Shown here one piece after another: positions 62,328 through 64,000 of a stretch of DNA of 64,000 nucleotides; the first letter of the stretch is position 1; every line of letters begins with the position of its first letter. Source of the stretch: Clostridiales bacterium (lineage in GTDB: Bacteria > Bacillota > DSM-16504 > Desulfitibacterales > JAICDB01); NCBI GenBank assembly GCA_020063565.1, contig JAICDB010000011.1, forward strand, positions 1-64,000, written 5' to 3'. A program made the translations under genes and the position numbers. The notes under the pieces are model-generated. The model saw nothing but the letters and a program-made list of their open reading frames with translations. It ran no database searches and had not been told where the DNA came from.

Positions 62328-63451
62328 AAGGAGTGAGCAAAAGGTTTTACTCAATTGTCGTTTTAATGATTCTAATTATCTTCTTTTCAGGGCCGGCCTG
62401 TGACTCTGCTACTGATGGTAACAGTTACTTTACCTTGCTTGATAAAACAGGTAAAGTACTGATGTGTACGTCCCGCCGGATTTATGCAGGTGATATCTTT
62501 TTAAATGAGGATAACATGGTTTATAAAGTAATGCAGGTTAAAGGAAAAAAGGCTTATGCGGAATATATAGAAACTGTTGACCTTAATCTCTGTCTCACGC
62601 AGTCCCCACATGAAAAAGTTAAAGAGATAGTGATGGCTGTAGCAAATACTGATGATGAAAAAAGACCGGTAGCCATCTATCATAGCCATTCAGATGAATC
62701 ATTTCAGCCAACTGATGGTACTTCAAGTATACCTCGGAAGGGTAGTATTTTTGAGGTAGGAGAGGCTCTGGCTGAATCCTTAGAAAAACAAGGAGTTCAG
62801 GTGGTTCATTCTACTAGAACTCACGATCCTCATGACGCCCGTGCCTACAGCCGCTCCCGCAGGACGGCGCTGGCCCTGCTCCGGGAGCACCGGCCGGTAG
62901 CTCTCCTAGATGTACACCGGGATGCTACTCCGCCGGAAACCTATCTGAAGGAGGTAGAGGGAAAAAAGGTTGCCCGGATAATGTTAGTGGTGGGAAGATA
63001 CAATCCCCGCAAAAAAACAAACGATAGTTTCGCAAAGGAAATTAAGGCGGCGGTGGATAAGAGGTATCCAGGGCTAATTAAAGGTATTTTTTACGCTAGA
63101 GGGACCTATAATCAGGATTTGGCTCCACGTAGTATTTTAATGGAAGTTGGTACACATACACTAGCGAGGGAACTTGCAGAAGAAGCGGTTAGGATGTTTG
63201 CGCTGGCGGCGGCTCCGGTTATTCAACCTTATGCTACTGCTGAGAAGAGACCGGATGTTGTCAGAAAGCACATCAAAAATACACTGCTGGTTTCTCTGTA
63301 TTTTATAATAATAGCATTGCTTGGAGCTGTAGGTTTGCTAGTGTTAAACGGACGCGACCCACGAAATATGGTACACTACTTGAAAGACTTAATGAAAAAA
63401 ATATATACAATGGCCATTAACGTGATAGATTATAACAAGAAAAAAACGTAA
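62324..63451 (+). CDS. spoIIP: Stage II sporulation protein P (cell-wall hydrolase)
   Basis: 375 residues, GTG start overlapping the previous stop. An N-terminal membrane segment (about 8-25) is followed by a SpoIIP amidase domain with VAIYHSHSDESFQPTDG (metal His/Glu), STRTHDPHDARAYSRSR, LLDVHRDATP and RSILMEVGTHT. Unusually it also has a C-terminal membrane helix (about 326-347) and a basic tail. SpoIIP degrades peptidoglycan with SpoIID during engulfment. It supports an endospore-forming host. A second copy elsewhere would be normal. Confidence 0.88.
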   Translation: MKGVSKRFYSIVVLMILIIFFSGPACDSATDGNSYFTLLDKTGKVLMCTSRRIYAGDIFLNEDNMVYKVMQVKGKKAYAEYIETVDLNLCLTQSPHEKVKEIVMAVANTDDEKRPVAIYHSHSDESFQPTDGTSSIPRKGSIFEVGEALAESLEKQGVQVVHSTRTHDPHDARAYSRSRRTALALLREHRPVALLDVHRDATPPETYLKEVEGKKVARIMLVVGRYNPRKKTNDSFAKEIKAAVDKRYPGLIKGIFYARGTYNQDLAPRSILMEVGTHTLARELAEEAVRMFALAAAPVIQPYATAEKRPDVVRKHIKNTLLVSLYFIIIALLGAVGLLVLNGRDPRNMVHYLKDLMKKIYTMAINVIDYNKKKT

Positions 63452-63539
63452 GGCTAGAAACTGGTATATCTATACCTAAATTTTCTATTGCAATAGCTTG
63501 CCAATGCTTGTAAACTTATAATACAAAGTGAATTAATGT

Positions 63540-63730
63540 AAATAAACAAGTGGTACTCTTTCAACCTCTTAGGAGTACGAAAAGGGAATCCGGTGTAAAT
63601 CCGGAGCGGTCCCGCCACTGTGAGGGGGAGCCCCTTGCAAGAAGCCACCGAGCAACTACTCGGGAAGGCGCAAGGTAAGGCAGTGAACCCGAGCCAGGAA
63701 ACCTGCTTGTTTATTCAGCCATTTGCACCC
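63540..63730 (+). promoter_or_regulatory. Cobalamin riboswitch 3, upstream of the nrdD-like gene
   Basis: GGGAATCCGG, CCGGAGCGGTCCCGCCACTG, GGGAAGGCGCAAGG, GTGAACCCGAGCC and the B12 box AGCCAGGAAACCTGC (63692-63706) make a full class I aptamer, closely similar to riboswitch 1 but with a short CCGAG/CTCGG arm. It should repress a B12-independent reductase when cobalamin is present. Confidence 0.95.
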
Positions 63731-63771
63731 ACGGTCGATGGGAGGATGGTATGTTGCTACATGGGCAACTA

Positions 63772-63816
63772 TACCCTTTTTGTGCCTTCCGGGTGCAAAA
63801 AGGGTTTTTTATTTTA
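63772..63816 (+). terminator. Expression-platform terminator of cobalamin riboswitch 3
   Basis: ACCCTTTTTG pairs with CAAAAAGGGT, followed by TTTTTATTTT, 20 bases before the nrdD-like start. Confidence 0.85.
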
Positions 63817-63837
63817 AGAACCGGGAGGGAGTACAAA

Positions 63838-64000
63838 ATGCTCAAAATAATTATTAAAAGGGATGGCAGAACAGTCGCTTTTAATGAGGAGAAAATAACC
63901 AAATCCTATATCCTCTATCGCAAGCAGCGTGCGGAGATGCGCCAGTTCAGCAGTTTTTTGGTGGATGCGGAAAAAATGGTTAATGAATATGTGGGTGGCA
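63838..64000 (+). CDS. nrdD: Anaerobic ribonucleoside-triphosphate reductase (NrdD-like), 5' part, with a shortened ATP-cone
   Basis: 54 codons before the window ends. The first 20 residues, MLKIIIKRDGRTVAFNEEKI, are the start of an ATP-cone. Instead of the remaining 65-70 residues of the cone, the sequence passes at once to YILYRKQRAEMRQFSSFLVD, the segment that normally follows it. Class III fits best (MVNEYVGG leading toward the DW...ENSN region), but class II shares the YRKQR segment. Control by a cobalamin riboswitch favours a B12-independent enzyme. GGGAGGGAG is the ribosome site. Confidence 0.7.
   Translation, partial: MLKIIIKRDGRTVAFNEEKITKSYILYRKQRAEMRQFSSFLVDAEKMVNEYVGG

Overview
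The window reads as chromosome of an anaerobic, endospore-forming, low-GC Gram-positive bacterium of the Peptococcaceae / Desulfotomaculum-like clostridial type. This rests on the gene content (Spo0F, SpoIIP, a Bacillota-type spo0F-fba-fsa-glpX-rho-rpmE-prfA-prmC-tsaC block, T-box and cobalamin riboswitches, S-layer homology domains, Hdr/Flx electron-transfer proteins and an apparent class III ribonucleotide reductase). No species is claimed. Almost every gene is on the + strand.

Layout. 0-1 kb: tail of an unidentified gene and a DUF502 membrane-protein gene whose 3' end is split by a small interspersed repeat. 1-4.1 kb: a structured leader, then cbiM-cbiQ-cbiO (Co/Ni ECF transporter). 4.1-7.8 kb: a T-box leader (apparent Phe specifier), phenylacetate-CoA ligase, ACT-domain protein, SSS symporter. 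7.8-18.3 kb: ECF sigma/anti-sigma pair, DUF1934, argS, pyrG, FemAB-like protein, alr, sppA, YIP1 protein. 18.3-34.1 kb: spo0F, a Zn-ribbon protein, central carbon and translation housekeeping genes, chromate transporter halves, tsaC, ZIP and MntP metal transporters, and an arginine/tyrosine phosphatase with a coiled-coil insert.

34.3-43.9 kb is one redox operon: two DsrC-like proteins (one without cysteines), a DsrK/HdrD-like protein, a 1482-residue HdrA carrying an inserted GltD/NfnB-like NAD(P)H module, then FlxD, two Fe-S subunits and FlxA. It looks like a flavin-based electron-bifurcating complex working on a DsrC-type thiol carrier.

44.1-55.5 kb is the most unusual region. Two dissimilar cobalamin riboswitches in series precede an S-layer-anchored protein that joins an alpha/alpha toroid to a DUF4430 domain, the two-domain plan of human transcobalamin and intrinsic factor. 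A DUF4430 lipoprotein, EcfT, a double EcfA ATPase, a toroid-SLH protein, an ECF S component and CbiZ follow. I propose a Gram-positive surface corrinoid capture, import and remodelling system. A third cobalamin riboswitch at the right edge precedes an nrdD-like gene with a shortened ATP-cone.

55.5-61.2 kb is a rearranged region. A tandem segmental duplication has decayed in complementary ways: one copy kept an AbiEii-type toxin/antitoxin pair, the other kept a disulfide reductase-rhodanese gene (without its FAD domain) and a radical SAM gene. Between them lies a ModE-linked oxyanion ABC transporter behind a perfect ModE-like palindrome, with no binding-protein gene. 61.2-63.5 kb holds an IscU-like scaffold, DUF1614 and SpoIIP.

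Two small repeat families run through the window: one of up to about 158 bp bounded by GTTCGAA / TTCGAAC ends (eight copies, many internally deleted), and one of about 103 bp with CCCRGCACTTA termini (two copies, each sitting at a hairpin apex of another structured sequence).
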